A stretch of DNA of 25,557 nt, taken from assembly GCA_009746045.1 (NCBI GenBank), contig RPFO01001334.1, positions 1-25,557 of the forward strand. The letters are read 5' to 3'. Of this stretch, positions 8,077 to 17,535 are shown piece by piece. The notes beneath the pieces were generated by a model. That model did not search any database and was not told the origin of the DNA. It saw nothing but the letters and a program-made list of their open reading frames with translations. Each line of letters begins with the position of its first letter. Positions within the stretch are counted from its first letter, which is position 1. The stretch comes from Mesostigma viride (lineage: Eukaryota; Streptophyta; Mesostigmatophyceae; Mesostigmatales; Mesostigmataceae). A program made the position numbers and the translations under genes.

Positions 8077-10731
8077 AAGCCGCACCAAGTGGGGGGGAGC
8101 GCCACGGAGCCAGTGAACCACCCGCGGGTGGGCGCAAAACCACAGGAGGAGCCCTTTGGTCTGGGGGTCCTTGAGGCGCGCCCAAGTCTCGAGGACATGG
8201 GTGCGCTGTTCCACGGTGGCCCGGAGCTCCTCTTCGACGTAGTCAGGGTCACCCACAGGGACGCCCAGGCACGAGAAACCACGCGCCCGCGCCAATGCCC
8301 CCGGGATAGCCGCGGGGAAGCCAGAGCAGTCCCCCTGGGGCGAAAAGACTGCACACTTGGGGAGGGTGAGCCGAAGGTTGATGGCCGCCATGGCCACTTC
8401 AAGGGCAGCCAGGGCGGCAACCACAGCGTCGGCCGGGCCAAGGGCATGGATATCGTCCATATAGGCGAGGAGCACGACATCCGGGTGCGCAGCGTGGACA
8501 CCTTGGAGAGCCTTGTGCAGCGGGGCAGACAGGTAAAAGGGGCCGAGGGGGTCACCTTGCTGGGTTCCCGTGCGGGAAGCGATGTCGGCGAACGTCCCAT
8601 CCTCCATGAGGAAGGAGAGTTGAGTGGGTTCGCCGTAGCAGGCTGCTGTCCACGCAAGAAGGTCAGGGAACGCCTCGCCGACGGCCTCAAAGATGCTAGC
8701 CTTGGTGACAGCATTGAACGCATTGTGGCAATCCACCTTCAGCGCCACATGGGTCGGATGCGTCTCGAGGTAGGCCTGAACTGTGTGCACGATGATGTCG
8801 CTGCCCCCTTTGGTGGCGACGCCAAGCTGGGCCGCGACGGACTCCTCAGTATCACTCCGGTTGGGGCAGAAGTAGGCGCGAAACTCGGGGGCCTTTTGGC
8901 GACAAATGACCTTACTCACCAGCTTGCGTAGGACCTCGCCGCAAGCAATGGGACGAACGCGGCCAGCAGGCGGGGGGACGTCGTCTTTCAGGAGGGCAAT
9001 GAGGCGTGCCCCAGCCAGCCAAGGGCGCGCCGCGGGGGCCAGGGACCCCGCGGCCAAGTCGGCGGCAGCCTCAAAGAGTGCGGTCGCCCCGCCATGGCCC
9101 GCCATCACGGAGAGGTGCTCGTAGCGCCAGCCTGAGGGGCCGGTGGAGGAGGCGTTCGGCAGATCCTTCAGCACAGCCGTGAAGATGTCCAGGTCCAGGA
9201 CAATAGGCGGGGGCGGGGGGGTGGCCGGGGCGGGCACCGCAAAGGCCGGTTCGTCGGGGTGAAGGTCGCGCAAAGCCTGCAGGGTCGGGGGAGTGGAGGG
9301 AGCCAACGCGGTCAGTTCAAGCTTTTGCATGGCCCGGCTCAATTCACCTACCTTCACCAACCGCATGACGTCAGCTTCCACCCGGGCAAAGGAGGCGGCC
9401 CCCGACACCCGGGTGGAGGCCGGAGGCTGCAGCGCCCACAGCCCTTCCCAATCCCCGAGGAGGAACCGCCGGCAGCGAGCGATGACCGCACCCTGTACGC
9501 CACGCACGCCCCGCTCCAACGGCGCTAAGAGGAGCCGGGGGGTGACGAGAAACAGCTTGTGGCCGAGTTCGTCGAGAGGGTGACTATGCATCCGGGCCAG
9601 GGAAAGCAGGGCGCAGCGCGTAAACAAGCTCCGGGCGCGGTGAGGGACGTCCGGGAGCGTCATGCAAGGGTTGCGCGCACAGGCGGCAAAAGGGAGCGTG
9701 GCCAGGAATGCCCAGCCTGCCGAGAGGTCCCCCGGATCGCTCGTACCCTGCGATGCCGGTGGAGGGGCAGGGGCCGACCGAGGGGCCGCCCCGGACCGGG
9801 AGGCCGGTGCGGCCGCCGGGCCGCCGGGCAGGCCGTTCTGGGGGGTTTGGCGGCGGCACTGCCGCTCATGCTGGTACCGCCCGTGGATCGAAAAAATCCG
9901 CTGGCAATGGGCTGCCGGGCAGCGGTAGCAGTCCATGGCGCGCATGGCGGCCTCCGTGATGTGGGGGTGGGAAGCCCGAATGTGCACCAGCAACGAATTC
10001 CGGTTGGGCAGGCGCGCGCCACACGGGTCACCAAGGGGACCATCGACTTGGCAATAATGGAAGCCATCTGAGGGGGTGCGCCCACCCGGTTGGGCCGGCC
10101 CGGGTCGAGAGGGGGAGGGGTCGGGAGCACCCTCAGCCAGAGGAACTACAGCTGCAGCGGAACCCAGGGCGGGGCCGGCCGCCGGGCGGTCAGCAGGGCT
10201 CGTGGCAGCCGAGGACAAGACCGGCGCGGGGACGGCCCCCACGGCCGGGAGGGGGGCGCTGGAGGAGGCAGCCAAGCCGGCGCGCGACCCACGACCACGC
10301 ACAGGGGAGGCAGGTGTCGGGGCAGGCGCGTGGGACTGGCGGCGCACGGACACGGGCGAGGGCCCCAGCGGGAGAACGCCAGGAGGCAAGGGGGAAAGGA
10401 CCGCGGCCCGGCAAAGGGGGCAGGTGGCGGAGGTCGCGTGCAAGCTCGTGGCGATGCAAGCTTGATGGAAGACGTGGCCGCAAGCAGGGAGGCGGCAGAG
10501 ACCGTCACCAGGGCGAGGCAGGTCCAAGCAGATGGGGCAGGAGGGGCCGCTGGCAGTGACATCCACCAAGTGGGCCGGCCCGTAGTGGGCGGGCGCCGCG
10601 TCCCACCCCAGCTCCCAGCTCGGCAGTCGGGCGATCTCATCGGCGGAGAGAAGACGGCGGCGCGGACCAGCAGGGTGCCAGACATGGGGGATGCCCGCAA
10701 GCTCGAGCACATCGTGCAAGATGGCGGGCAC
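8077..10731 (-). CDS. family-1 retrotransposon protein: RING-H2, zinc fingers, reverse transcriptase
   Basis: This is an 886-codon open frame whose last three codons and stop are transposon sequence. Numbering from the first codon shown (a GTG), a RING-H2 finger has Cys65, Cys68, Cys84, His86, His89, Cys92, Cys104 and Cys107. A C2H2 finger uses Cys227, Cys237, His250 and His255, and a second finger Cys271, Cys276, His288 and Cys292. The RT domain follows: GPSGWRYEHL at 531-540, RPIACGEV at 593-600, motif A VDCHNAFN with Asp667, motif B TGTQQGDPLGP at 721-731, motif C YMDD at 757-760, motif D LTLPKC, motif E FSCLGVPVG. It should copy the element RNA at the nicked target. No ATG precedes Met263, so the RING and first finger need an upstream in-frame source. 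The protein is truncated by the CACTA insertion. Confidence 0.85.
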
Positions 10732-10745
10732 GGCCGCACCCGCGC

Positions 10746-10973
10746 TCAGCTCAAGAACACGCCCCCCCCCGCATCGTACAGAACCAGGTCGCCGGCGTGC
10801 ACGGTGACAGGAGCCCCGAAGTCAACGCGCAGGCGGGCGGCTTGCGCTGGGGTGACCGCCGTAGTCAAGCGCCCGTGGGCCTGCGCAACAAGGCCGGCCG
10901 AGCCGGGCCCGGCAGAGGCAAGAAACGTGTGCAGCTGAGGGCGATCGAGCAAGGCGTGGTCGGTGGCCCCCCA
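10746..10973 (-). pseudogene. frameshifted linker between PHD and RING parts of family-1 protein
   Basis: The PHD-containing frame loses sense near a C6 run at 10967-10972 (plus strand). A second frame (ATDHALLDRPQLHTF ... DLVLYDAGGG) then takes over. That frame ends at a stop just after a C9 run at 10762-10770, where the RT frame becomes meaningful (VLELSAGAAVPAILHD). The hand-over points coincide with homopolymers, so this looks like one continuous coding region with two single-base errors or mutations. The linker shows no recognised domain. Confidence 0.6.
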
Positions 10974-12016
10974 GCGAGATATGTCGCACGGGCGGCCTGC
11001 TGGGCCTGCACGGCAAGCCCTGTAGCAAAGAGCACCACCGCCTGCGCCACTTGAGCGTCCAGATTCAGGAGCCATTCTTGGCGCACCGCGGGCAGGTGCC
11101 AAGGCAGGCGGCCGCCGGCATGGTAGTCCTCGAGGACAAACCCCCAAAGCGTGGAGGCAAGGACAGGGGGGGAGGCTGCCTGCAGCATGTGCCGGACACG
11201 AACCACAAGGGCACTAAATTCAGGGGGCCGTGGGAGCGTAGGAAACGCCGCGTGCAAGCCGACAGCGTCCAACAGCAAGGGGCAATACAGCCAAGAGAAC
11301 GTGGCGTGCCGGAGCGCGCTGACGCCCGCAATGTTGGTGGGGGGCCAAACGGAGAAGTCGTGGGACCCAAGCGCGGCCGACCAGGGGCCCACCACAGGAG
11401 TCGCCGCAGGGTGTCCCACAGCCTCAGGGAGGAGAGCCGCCAGGGACCCCTCAAGCACAGGAGGACGCAGGTCAGTGGCCACCGCCGTGCTGGCCGGAGG
11501 TGGATCCCCAGAGCTAGGCGGGGCAGGGCCAGGGGACCCCGCGGAGGGGCCGGACGTGACGGCGCGGGGAGAGCGGGAGCACGGTGTGGAACCCTCCACG
11601 AGGTCCGCAAGGCCCAGGAGAGGGTCCAGCGAGGGGCTGCGGGAGGGGGCGCGGGCCGAATGGGATCCCGGGGTCGACACGGCCGCGCGTCGGGAGCCTA
11701 GGGACGGCCGAGGCGGGGCCACGCAATGAGGGCACGCCCAAGGACCCGGGGGAGGCAGCCGGAAGAGGGGCGGGACCAAGCAGCGCGTGTGCCAGCCGCA
11801 TTGGCACGAATCACACACAAGGAGACGGGGGGCATCCTCACCACTGTGGCAGACCTCGCACACAAGCGAGAGTGGCACAGGGGCGCCACGACCGCCGTCG
11901 TCCAGGTCGCCCATCTCCTGCAGGTGCGCCGCGATGCGTAAGGACCGACGCGGCGCAGGGGCGCCACTAGGCAGCGCATCCCGCGCCCGGGAGGTGCGTC
12001 GTCGTGAAGGAGGCAT
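10865..12016 (-). CDS. family-1 N-terminal reading frame with PHD finger
   Basis: The open frame extends to an ATG at 12155-12157. I prefer the ATG at 12014-12016 (MPPSRRRTSRARDAL), because upstream residues derive from G-rich repeat sequence. With that start a canonical C4HC3 PHD finger spans about residues 53-98: CEVC, CDSC, GWHTRC and PWACPHC, including the typical Trp before the last Cys pair. PHD fingers usually read histone H3 tails. In a retrotransposon one could aid chromatin targeting, as suggested for PHD-bearing CR1-type ORF1 proteins; that role is inference. The remainder is proline/serine-rich and of unknown function. The final part, after about 10973, is out of frame with the likely original protein. 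Confidence 0.7.
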   Translation of the reverse strand: MPPSRRRTSRARDALPSGAPAPRRSLRIAAHLQEMGDLDDGGRGAPVPLSLVCEVCHSGEDAPRLLVCDSCQCGWHTRCLVPPLFRLPPPGPWACPHCVAPPRPSLGSRRAAVSTPGSHSARAPSRSPSLDPLLGLADLVEGSTPCSRSPRAVTSGPSAGSPGPAPPSSGDPPPASTAVATDLRPPVLEGSLAALLPEAVGHPAATPVVGPWSAALGSHDFSVWPPTNIAGVSALRHATFSWLYCPLLLDAVGLHAAFPTLPRPPEFSALVVRVRHMLQAASPPVLASTLWGFVLEDYHAGGRLPWHLPAVRQEWLLNLDAQVAQAVVLFATGLAVQAQQAARATYLAGGPPTTPCSIALSCTRFLPLPGPARPALLRRPTGA

Positions 12017-12069
12017 GGGGGAGGTGCGTAAAACAACGGAACCGGAAGCGCGGGGGGAGAGCGAGATGC

Positions 12070-12140
12070 GGACGCGGGGGGTTTGGGGGGCGTGCCCCCC
12101 AAGCGGGGGGTTTGGGGGGCGGCAGCCCCCCAACGCGGGG
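12070..12140. repeat. G-run/C-run inverted repeats before the PHD frame
   Basis: Two copies of a GGGGGGTTTGGGGGGC unit, each followed by GCC(C)CCC runs, form short GC hairpins. The G runs also have G-quadruplex potential. They lie between the 230-bp tandem units and the preferred ATG, so they would sit in the 5' leader of the element RNA on the minus strand. Confidence 0.6.
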
Positions 12141-12141
12141 C

Positions 12142-12717
12142 GGCCGCGGTGCGGCACCTCGGCGCAGGTTTTTTCAGCTGTGCATGAAGAAAAAAACGTG
12201 TCTCAATCCAGGAACCCCCGTCGGTTCATCATGTCAGCCTAGAAAACTGGAGCGGTGGAGCCACAACTAACGGGAAAGCCGCATTCAAATTCGCCTAGCC
12301 CACGGGTCACAATTGGCCGACAGGTAGATGCAGCCAGCCCCGGGCGTGTCGCAGACAGTAATCACTACCGTAGGCCGCGGTGCCGCACCTCGGCGCAGGT
12401 TTTTTCAGCTGTGCATGGAGAAAAAAACGTGTCTCAATCCAGGAACCCCCGTCGGTTCATCATGTCAGCCTAGAAAACTGGAGCGGTGGAGCCACAACTA
12501 ACGGGAAAGCCGCATTCAAATTCGCCTAGCCCACGGGTCACAATTGGCCGACAGGTAGATGCAGCCAGCCCCGGGCGTGTCGCAGACAGTAATCACTACG
12601 TAGGCCGCGGTGCCGCACCTCGGCGCAGGTTTTTTCAGCTGTGCATGAAGAAAAAAACGTGTCTCAATCCAGGAACCCCCGTCGGTTCATCATGTCAGCC
12701 TAGAAAACTGGAGCGGG
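12142..12717 (-). repeat. 2.5 tandem 230-bp units at the 5' end of the family-1 element
   Basis: Units begin at 12142, 12373 and 12603 (each opening GGCCGCGGTGC). The first two are about 231 and 230 bp and nearly identical. The third is cut after about 115 bp, where the TA tract starts. They lie directly upstream, in the minus direction, of the PHD reading frame. Their position resembles promoter monomers in the 5' UTR of some non-LTR retrotransposons, such as mouse L1. Promoter activity is inference. Confidence 0.8.
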
Positions 12718-12732
12718 TGTTTAATATATATA

Positions 12733-15243
12733 TGCTTCCTGGAGGTGATGCGTGCGGTCCCGCGGGCTTCCTCTACCGGGCCGTCGGGCTGGCGCTACGA
12801 GCACTTGGAGGTCCTGGTGGGGCATGGGGGCGAGGACATTCTCTTTGACACCCTCATTGACCTGGCGGCTGGTCGCGTTCCTCCCGCTGCGCGCGAGTGG
12901 TTAGCGGGCGCTCGCCTCCTCGCTCTGCTCAAGGGTGTCTTGCCCCCCCCGAGGGCAAGGTGCGCCCGATCGCCTGCGGTGAGGTGCTCCGCAAGCTCGT
13001 GGGCAAAGTGATCTGCCGCCAAAAGGCGCCCGAGCTCCGTGCCTTTTTCTGCCCGCCCCTCGCAGCGGGTGAGACCTCGGTGGCGGCCCAGCTGGGGGTG
13101 ACGACTCCAGGCGGGGCGGATATCCTCATCCATTCGGTGCAGGCCTACCTCGAGGCCCACCCCACCCACGCTGTCGTCAAGGTCGACTGCCACAACGCGT
13201 TCAACAGTCTGTCCCGCGCCAGCATGTTTGCGGCCGTCATGGAGTCCTTCGAGGACTTGTACGCTTGGACAGCCGTGTGCTACGGCCAGCCCGGCCAACT
13301 GGTTCACATCATGGAGGACGGCACTCGCGGCGGCCTGCTGTCGCGGTCGGGCACCCAGCAAGGGGACCCCCTGGGACCCCTGTACTTTGCCGCCCCCCTC
13401 CAGGGTTGCCTCCAAGCGGTCCATGCTGCCCACCCGGCAGTCGCTATTCAGGCCTACTTGGATGATATCTACCTTCTGGGCCCTGTGCCGGACACCACCG
13501 CGGCTCTGCTGGCACTGCAGACCGCGGTGGCCGACATCAACCTCCAGTTGACCCTGGCCAAGTGCGCGGTGTACTCGCCCCAAGGTGATTGCTCCGGCTT
13601 TCCGCCCCAGCTCTTGGGCCGGGACGAGCGCCTCCATGGGTTGGATGTCCTCGGCGTTCCGGTTGGCGACCCCGCGTTTGTCATCGATGCTCTGCGGGCC
13701 GCCCTCGAGGCACGCACTGAGGTACTGCCCTTGATTGCGCGCCTTCATGATTCGCAGACCAAGGGTCTGCTTCTGTGGTTTTGCGCTCACCCTCGCGTCG
13801 TTCACTGGCTCCGGGGCGCTCTTCCGGCTCAGGTCCGGCTGGCCGCCGAGGGCCACGACGAACGCATCCAGTCGGCCTTGGCGCAGCTGGTCCCGGGCCC
13901 CGACCTCCCGCCACATGCTATTCGCATTGCCTCCCTGCCTGCACGGATGGGTGGCTGCGGTCTGACTCGTGCCGCCCGGCTGGCCCCAGCAGCATTTTTG
14001 GGCTCCGTCGCTCAGTCGTGGGCGGAAAGCTGCCGGCTCCTGCCCCTTTTGGCAACGGCAGCGCCTGACCTCCTGGACCCCAGCAGCCCTTTGCCCTTCG
14101 TCACCGCCATCCAGGAGGCCTATGCTGAGATCCAGCAGGCCTGTTCTCCCGTCCGTGCCGCTCAGGCGGTACAGCGCCACCTCCCTCGCGGCACTCCCTC
14201 GGTCGCCTCCGTTCAATCTCCCGCCGCATTCCCTGCTCGCGTCATCGATAAACACCAGAAAACCTACGCGGGTATTCTGCACACGGCTGATTGGATTGCT
14301 CTTTTCGCGGACCTCAACGCCCAGGGACGTGCGTGGCTGTTCTCGCTTTCCTTGCGGAGTGTGGGCTCGGCGTACCTTCGTGCTCTTCCCATGGCCCCCC
14401 CATTCGCCTTGGCTCCCAGCCACTACTCGGTGGCGCTCCGGCACCAGCTATTTGCCCCGCAGCCTCTTGTTCCGGCCGGGCGGCCTTGTGGTAGCTGTGG
14501 GCAGCCGCTGGATCCCACGGGGACTCACTACCTTGCCTGCATGGGGGGCCAACAGAATCAGAATTGGTATTTGTATTTGCACACTGTCCTCCTGACGGTG
14601 GTGCTCGCCATGATTCGGTCGGTTTTCCCCCACGCGAACATCCGGTCCGAGGATGCGGATGGCGCTGCCTTCTATTCCCCCAACCACCGGCCTGACATCG
14701 TGGTGCTGGACTTTGAGGGGGGTGGCCGGCATCTGCTTATTGACGTTTCGGTGGCGCGGCCCTTGGCTCTTAGCCACGTGGCTGGGGCCTCCCTCACGGC
14801 AGGTTACGCCCGGACCGGGCGGAGCGGGCCAAGCTCCTGGCCTACGGCGACGTCGGGCACCATCGTTTGGTGCCCTTTGTCCTGGAGGAGTTTGGGGCCA
14901 TGGGGCCCCTGACCTCCGCCTTCTTCAAGGAGTGTTGCCGGCTCCGGGAGGACCGGCTGGACCTGGAGGGCCAGCGGGCCCCATGGTCGGCGCGGACCTG
15001 GACGTCATATTGGCGTCAGCGCTTGTCGGTGGCGCTGACTCGGGCCATGGCTGACATCATGCTCCGCCGTACGCGGGCTGATTTTGCGGTGCAGCAGGGC
15101 TATTAGGTTCCTCCCGTTAGGAGTTTCCATTGGTCTTATCGTAGTATAGAGCTTTGACATGGCTCTGTATATAGGTTTATAGCCATGGGCGTTTGCTTTG
15201 GTTTGAGTGATTTCACTCTGCTGTAAGTAATTATATTTTTAAT
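12733..15243 (+). mobile_element. family-2 RLE-type non-LTR retrotransposon (copy 3), 5'-truncated
   Basis: It starts just after a TTTAATATATATAT tract (12720-12732), in the region before the RT fingers. It runs through RT, zinc knuckle and endonuclease to the TAG at 15104-15106, then a 3' UTR ending in TTTTTAATATATAT (about 15243). There it meets a solo family-1 3' tip in inverse orientation. It is the longest family-2 copy in the window. Nucleotide similarity to family 1 is limited, but the proteins align throughout, so the two are related lineages. Confidence 0.85.
12745..15106 (+). pseudogene. family-2 reverse transcriptase / restriction-like endonuclease protein, two frameshifts
   Basis: The first frame carries GPSGWRYEHLEVL and continues to a C8 run at 12943-12950, where the frame shifts. 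The long frame (12897-14912) then gives RPIACGEV, motif A VDCHNAFN (Asp97), motif B SGTQQGDPLGP (151-161), motif C YLDD (187-190), LTLAKC and VLGVPVG. Next come a knuckle at Cys531, Cys534, His544 and Cys548, and the endonuclease core R598-P599-D600 ... Asp616. Near 14807 one base is missing compared with copy 2, so the true C-terminus continues in the frame of 14867-15106, ending FAVQQGY. The N-terminal fingers are absent through truncation. Confidence 0.85.
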
Positions 15244-15249
15244 ATATAT

Positions 15250-15345
15250 TCATTGAGAATGATAGATTACGGAGGTGAGATAGGCATGCAACATAAGGAA
15301 AAACCCGATAACTGGGAGAATAACCCTGAAGAAATTAATAACCCT
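15250..15345 (-). mobile_element. solo family-1 3' tip in inverse orientation
   Basis: About 96 bp match the last part of the family-1 3' UTR (complement of 22575-22665) up to 'gaagaaattaata'. A short partial duplication of that sequence follows (aaccctgaataaa), then TTTTAATATATAT. It is an extremely 5'-truncated insertion. It again lies tail to tail with a family-2 3' end. Confidence 0.75.
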
Positions 15346-16560
15346 GAATAAATTTTAATATATATGTGGCTGTGCATGCACGCAAATACTACAGTAGTAT
15401 ACAATTAATGCATGTAGTATGTTTGCATGGTGCGATGCTATGTGAATATACTGAGCTGCATGTGACTACAGGTGTGTGACTCGTGGTGTGCATTAATTAA
15501 TTAATTAACTGAATTAATTAATTAATATTAATTAATCTCGTGTCCCCGTTGGGGGACCACGGAGGCTAAACAGGTGGGGATGTGATAAGTAACTCACATA
15601 TTCTCACCTTCCATACAACAACCTTGTTTTCCAGCAGGCTGAAGAGCATGACAGGCGTCTATGAGCTCGCCAGCTCCGATCCTTGCAACGGTGATGCCGC
15701 TCCCAGGCAGCTAGGGTCCTTGACTACGCAATATAGAATGTCTACCGTGTGAAAACCTCCATACAGGAAGCGTAGCAAAGCCAGATAACTGCCCGATCAA
15801 TTCTGGGTAGCTTTAGGAAGCATGGCATACGCAGCGTAAGGAAAACCATTGAAAGCTGCGGAAAATCTGATAGCACTTGACTGCAACAAGTGGAGAACAA
15901 AATAGCAAGAAAAACCCAGAAACGGCGCAAAAAGTTTCATGCCAGGTTCATTAAGAGCGCAAACAGACTGGGCGGTGACATGCGGCAAATCAACGTACCA
16001 CGGCCGGCATTATTTCCTACCCAGGCGCGCAAGAAAAGCCAGCCAGCCATGGATGGATTAACCGCGGATCGCGCAGGCCTGAACGAAATCATTTTAGAAA
16101 TGACAGGAAATGGCCGCAGATCGAAGATGCTTAGGTGATTTTCATGGTGTCCGTTACTAAACGGCTCTTGCTGCATCAAAATAACCCACGAATGTCGAGT
16201 TCTACCGTCGCAGGCACACATGCTAGATTATTCATCGCGGCCAAATTGACGTTGGATGAGACCCCCGTGCAAATCTGTACCAACAAAGGCAGCGAATTTG
16301 CAAATAGTGCAGATCTTGCTATGAAACATCATAATAGAACATCACTTTTAACCATCGGCTTAATTTTTTAGCCTGTCGCCCGCCGGATTAGCCATATTTT
16401 AACGGAACGCACGTCGCCATGGCCACCTCCGCACGGTGCGCGCACTGTGCACCACAATGTCAAAATAAGATCGCGTCGAATTGTGAAAGTTCAGACGGGT
16501 CAGTACTAAGTAGAGATACGAAATCTGTGGCTTCAAATCGTTGCCCTGTCGTTCTGGCAT
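15346..16560. other. unassigned region with hairpin/TTAA tail
   Basis: No gene is recognised; the open frames here are short and without motifs. At 15491-15536 there is a TTAA-rich tract followed by a hairpin at 15539-15561 (CGTG/CACG outer stem, TCCCC/GGGGA inner stem, GTTG loop). It parallels the RTE-like tail at 23447-23494. On the minus strand it could mark the 3' end of another truncated RTE-like copy lying in 15562 onward, but I see no coding evidence for that. Confidence 0.45.
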
Positions 16561-16589
16561 CCTAGCCGCGCAAAACGTAAAAAAAACGC

Positions 16590-16732
16590 GGAAAACACGG
16601 CATTATACGGTATTATACGGTATTATACGTCATTATGCGCTAAAACGTATTACGTATGAAAAATTATACGCTAAAAGCCAGCGTATTACGTATTATACCG
16701 TATTATACCGTATTATACGGCGTATGATCTCA
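16590..16732. repeat. 10-bp periodic inverted arrays (TATTATACGG / CGTATTATAC)
   Basis: About 16600-16636 repeats 'cattatacgg/tattatacgg' every 10 bp. About 16681-16720 repeats 'tattataccg' every 10 bp in the complementary sense, with a related AT-rich core between. The array ends just before the truncated family-1 copy begins at 16738. It resembles the subterminal arrays of the CACTA element in layout, not in sequence. Confidence 0.65.
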
Positions 16733-16739
16733 CACTGCC

Positions 16740-17514
16740 ATGCGCGCCATGGACTGCTACCGCTGCCCGGCAGCCCATTGCCAGCGGATTTTTTCGATCC
16801 ACGGGCGGTACCGGCATGAGCGGCAGTGCCGCCGCCAACCCCCCAGAACGGCCTGCCCGGCGGCCCGGCGGCCGCACCGGCCTCCCGGTCCGGGGCGGCC
16901 CCTCGGTCGGCCCCTGCCCCTCCACCGGCATCGCAGGGTACGAGCGATCCGGGGTCCGACCTCTCGGCAGGCTGGGCATTCCTGGCCACGCTCCCTTTTG
17001 CCGCCTGTGCGCGCAACCCTTGCATGACCCTCCCCGGGACGTCCCTCACCGCGCCCGGAGCTTGTTTACGCGCTGCGCCCTGCTTTCCCTGGCCCGGATG
17101 CATAGTCACCCTCTCGACGAACTCGGCCACAAGCTGTTTCTCGTCACCCCCCGGCTCCTCTTAGCGCCGTTGGAGCGGGGCGTGCGTGGCGTACAGGGTG
17201 CGGTCATCGCTCGCTGGGCCGGCGGTTCCTCCTCGGGGATTGGGAAGGGCTGTGGGCGCTGCAGCCTCCGGCCTCCACCCGGGTGTCGGGGGCCGCCTCC
17301 TTTGCCCGGGTGGAAGCTGACGTCATGCGGTTGGTGAAGGTATAGGTGAATTGAGCCGGGCCATGCAAAAGCTTGAACTGACCGCGTTGGCTCCCTCCAC
17401 TCCCCCGACCCTGCAGGCTTTGCGCGACCTTCACCCCGACGAACCGGCCTTTGCGGTGCCCGCCCCGGCTACCCCCCCGCCCCCGCCTATTGTCATGGAC
17501 CTGGACATCTTCAC
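16740..17514 (+). pseudogene. family-1 protein fragment: second zinc finger to pre-RT region
   Basis: Matches the region from residue 267 (RAMDCYRCPAAHC) to about 518 of the minus copy. Frameshifts are visible: one A is lost in the CCAAACCCCCC run near 16838, extra or missing bases occur around 16950 and 17213, and a 'tata' disturbance near 17341 changes VGELSRAMQK to a stop. It ends at ...PIVMDLDIFT, where the next insertion begins. Confidence 0.75.
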
Positions 17515-17535
17515 CTGGACGTCTGCACCTGGACA

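Larger units (their letters stand above)
3350..12717 (-). mobile_element. near-full-length family-1 RLE-type non-LTR retrotransposon, split by a CACTA element
   Basis: Read on the minus strand it contains: 5' tandem 230-bp units (12717-12142), the PHD-finger reading frame, a linker, the RING/zinc-finger/RT reading frame, the zinc-knuckle and endonuclease region, the TAG at 3562-3564, and a 210-bp 3' UTR ending in the TA tract at about 3350. A 3,247-bp CACTA-type insertion at 4830-8076 interrupts the coding region. Removing it joins ...PPHLVRL to AAEGHDERI, exactly as the uninterrupted family-2 protein reads (VRLAAEGHDERI). The retrotransposon itself is about 6.1 kb. It is the most complete copy here, and its 5' boundary is also a TA tract (about 12720). 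Confidence 0.8.

Noticed and set aside
8035-8931. Plus-strand open frame of 298 codons opposite the RT frame, and similar ones at 9559-10071 and 10090-10938.
   Set aside because: Antisense shadows of the RT, finger and linker regions with no recognisable domain.
12795-14444. Long minus-strand open frame (549 codons) opposite the family-2 RT.
   Set aside because: It is the antisense shadow of a GC-rich coding region. The plus strand holds all RT motifs and the translation shows no domain.
15890-16371. Short open frames in the unassigned region.
   Set aside because: Below the length expected by chance for this composition and without any motif.
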